In this document: positions 62,944 to 64,000 of the stretch, piece after piece
How the letters are laid out: the number at the start of each line of letters is the position of its first letter
Position numbering within the stretch: position 1 is the stretch's first letter
Assembly (NCBI RefSeq): GCF_002633015.1
Contig: NZ_NSIU01000001.1
Location: forward strand, 275,643 to 339,642
Origin: Sulfuricurvum sp. PD_MW2
GTDB lineage: Bacteria > Campylobacterota > Campylobacteria > Campylobacterales > Sulfurimonadaceae
Direction: 5' to 3'
Length of the DNA: 64,000 nt
Made by a program: the position numbers and the translations under genes
Notes under the pieces: model-generated
Databases searched by the model: none
Told to the model about the DNA's origin: nothing
What the model saw: only the letters and a program-made list of their open reading frames with translations

Positions 62944-63516
62944 TCATGAATTAATTGCTAAATCATACAAAGCTTGCGGATTTTCGCTATCGAGGAATTT
63001 ATAGTTTTTCCCGTTTATTCCCAACGCATTGATCTTTTTTTCAAGTTCTGAAAATTCGGTTTCTTCTAAGACAAAAGGGTTGTCTTTTAAATTCTTAATG
63101 ACTTTTAGCTTTATGTCCCCGTTATGATCTGCTTCTGAGATAATTTTACAAATCAAGTAAATTCCAACGGTCGGATACTTCGCAGTGGTATGAGTCGCTC
63201 CGTTGTAATAAAAGACAATATCATCAATATTGTTTTTCAATCCATGAGATACTTTTTCTTGCTTAAATTCATTACCCTCATTTGTATGATTTATAAATTC
63301 GTCCGGATCGTTCTTTTCCCATGCACGCATAGATGCTTTGATTTGCCAAAAATTTATAGATTTAGGCGTTTTTTTACTCTTGTAAGCTTCTAATTCATTT
63401 TCGATTTGTACAAAGACATCGGGGTGATTTTTACTTTTAATATCATCATAATTTTTTCCATCATCAATCCTTTTTTTACATATATTTAAGAGTGTATTTA
63501 AATCACTTTGGTTCAT
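62944..63516 (-). CDS. EVE-like (PUA-fold) domain protein
   Basis: 190 residues. A helical N-terminal part (about 1-50) precedes a segment that resembles an EVE domain: INFWQIKAS start, VSHGLKNNIDDIVFYYNGA strand with the usual position of the GDxVxFY motif, and PTVGIYLICKIISEAD. EVE domains bind modified bases and often occur in or beside restriction systems. Similarity is by pattern only. It follows the nuclease-like gene on the same strand after 58 bases. Confidence 0.5.
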   Translation of the reverse strand: MNQSDLNTLLNICKKRIDDGKNYDDIKSKNHPDVFVQIENELEAYKSKKTPKSINFWQIKASMRAWEKNDPDEFINHTNEGNEFKQEKVSHGLKNNIDDIVFYYNGATHTTAKYPTVGIYLICKIISEADHNGDIKLKVIKNLKDNPFVLEETEFSELEKKINALGINGKNYKFLDSENPQALYDLAINS

Positions 63517-63554
63517 TTCTTTCGCCTTTTATTCTTTTTGATTTTAGTATGAGT

Positions 63555-63576
63555 AAATTACATATGTATGTAATTT
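63555..63576. promoter_or_regulatory. AT-rich dyad before the EVE-like gene
   Basis: Ten-bp inverted repeat AAATTACATA-TG-TATGTAATTT between the nuclease-like and EVE-like genes, overlapping the former's stop by two bases. No T run follows, so an operator is as likely as a terminator. Confidence 0.4.
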
Positions 63577-64000
63577 AAAAAATTGTATATGCAAACTCTG
63601 TTTCTTCAATTATTTGTACTTTTATACAGTTCCTTAGCATATTAGGTTCGATTTGCTTTAATTTTGCGTTCATTTTATCTATTGCCTCTTTCCGATGTAT
63701 TCCAATATTCCAAAAACTTCTAAATGAGGCATCTGATTTTAAAGCAAACTGTATTTTTCCGATATCTTCTTGCATTTTTTTTATGCAAGTTGCCATACTA
63801 TTATGTTGCTTTAGTTCTAAGGCTATGTAATTTGTTTTCTTTGCATATTTTTGCTTAATAACAAAATCAACTATTACTTTTTCTTTTGCACTAACTTTTC
63901 TTTTATCTGTTCTAAACCCTTTTTCTCGTTCCCATTCAACGATTGATGTATGATCATTTAAAAACGAGGCAAATTCTACTTGGAACCATATTTCCCATCC
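63575..64000 (-). CDS. PD-(D/E)XK nuclease-like protein, N-terminus beyond window
   Basis: The minus-strand frame is open to the right edge, so only the last 141 residues are seen; an internal ATG at 63796 is not the true start. The visible part opens with GWEIWFQVEFASFL, then VIVDFVIKQKYAKKTNYIALELKQ, which has the Asp ... Glu-x-Lys order of a PD-(D/E)XK nuclease core. A helical C-terminus with SFRSFWNIGIHRKEAID follows. Family unknown; it could be a restriction-type or other DNA-cleaving protein. AT-rich. Confidence 0.55.
   Translation of the reverse strand, partial: GWEIWFQVEFASFLNDHTSIVEWEREKGFRTDKRKVSAKEKVIVDFVIKQKYAKKTNYIALELKQHNSMATCIKKMQEDIGKIQFALKSDASFRSFWNIGIHRKEAIDKMNAKLKQIEPNMLRNCIKVQIIEETEFAYTIF

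Noticed and set aside
1..64000. CRISPR arrays, tRNA, rRNA or insertion sequences
   Set aside because: No regularly spaced short repeats, cloverleaf-like gaps, rRNA motifs or transposase frames were seen in either strand.

Overview
The window looks like a chromosomal segment of a Campylobacterota (former Epsilonproteobacteria) bacterium, most like free-living sulfur or hydrogen oxidisers of the Sulfuricurvum/Sulfurimonas kind. The grounds are a pseudaminic acid (Pse) flagellin-glycosylation locus with a DUF115 motility accessory factor, epsilon-type flagellins, a short BioB, paired DUF2393 proteins, an S10-spc ribosomal operon without rpmD (L30), and the mixed sulfur/microaerobic gene style. 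The genus is inference. No single gene proves it.

Layout. (1) 1-12 kb, plus strand: a tightly overlapping operon pseC(partial)-pseF-pseG-pseH-pseI, a GT-like protein, a Gfo/Idh/MocA oxidoreductase, a DegT aminotransferase, a GNAT, a PseA-type amidotransferase, an amidase and a Maf flagellin glycosyltransferase. It makes CMP-Pse, probably amidinates or otherwise decorates the sugar, and transfers it to flagellin. (2) 12-17 kb, minus: three tandem flagellin genes, each behind a sigma-28 (FliA)-like promoter. Copy 3 is a mosaic of the other two and the spacers are duplicated exactly. (3) 17-25 kb, minus: an MSHA/type IV-like pilus or secretion cluster (PilP-like, secretin, PilN-like, PilO-like, four pilins, GspE/MshE ATPase, GspF/MshG). 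Two pilin genes have FliA-like promoters, one of them an excellent consensus match. (4) 25-35 kb: Tat-signal M15 peptidase, topA, phosphodiesterase, bioB, an AMMECR1-like fragment, a flavoprotein, an OmpA protein, rnhB, a beta-barrel protein and an orphan ATPase. (5) 35-46 kb: S10-spc ribosomal operon from rpsJ to infA, behind a near-consensus sigma-70 promoter. (6) 46-62 kb: mixed housekeeping genes: ppnP, a cvfB-like gene, an SDR, a solitary Cys-type formate dehydrogenase-like enzyme, yraN, trxA, trxB, dapB, purF, a radical SAM protein, DUF2393 pair, hisIE, an SPFH protein, ilvE, a truncated globin, an aldehyde dehydrogenase and bcp. (7) 62.3-64 kb: a more AT-rich edge with a REP-like palindrome, an unknown gene, an EVE-like protein and the C-terminal part of a PD-(D/E)XK-like nuclease. 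This could be the border of a defence or accessory island.

The strongest biological story is regions 1-3: sugar donor synthesis, glycosyltransferase, flagellin acceptors and a pilus machine lie side by side, and the flagellin and pilin genes share FliA-type promoters. I saw no tRNA, rRNA, CRISPR array or insertion sequence. No gene-free stretch exceeds 300 bases; the longest is the 213-base trxA-trxB gap.
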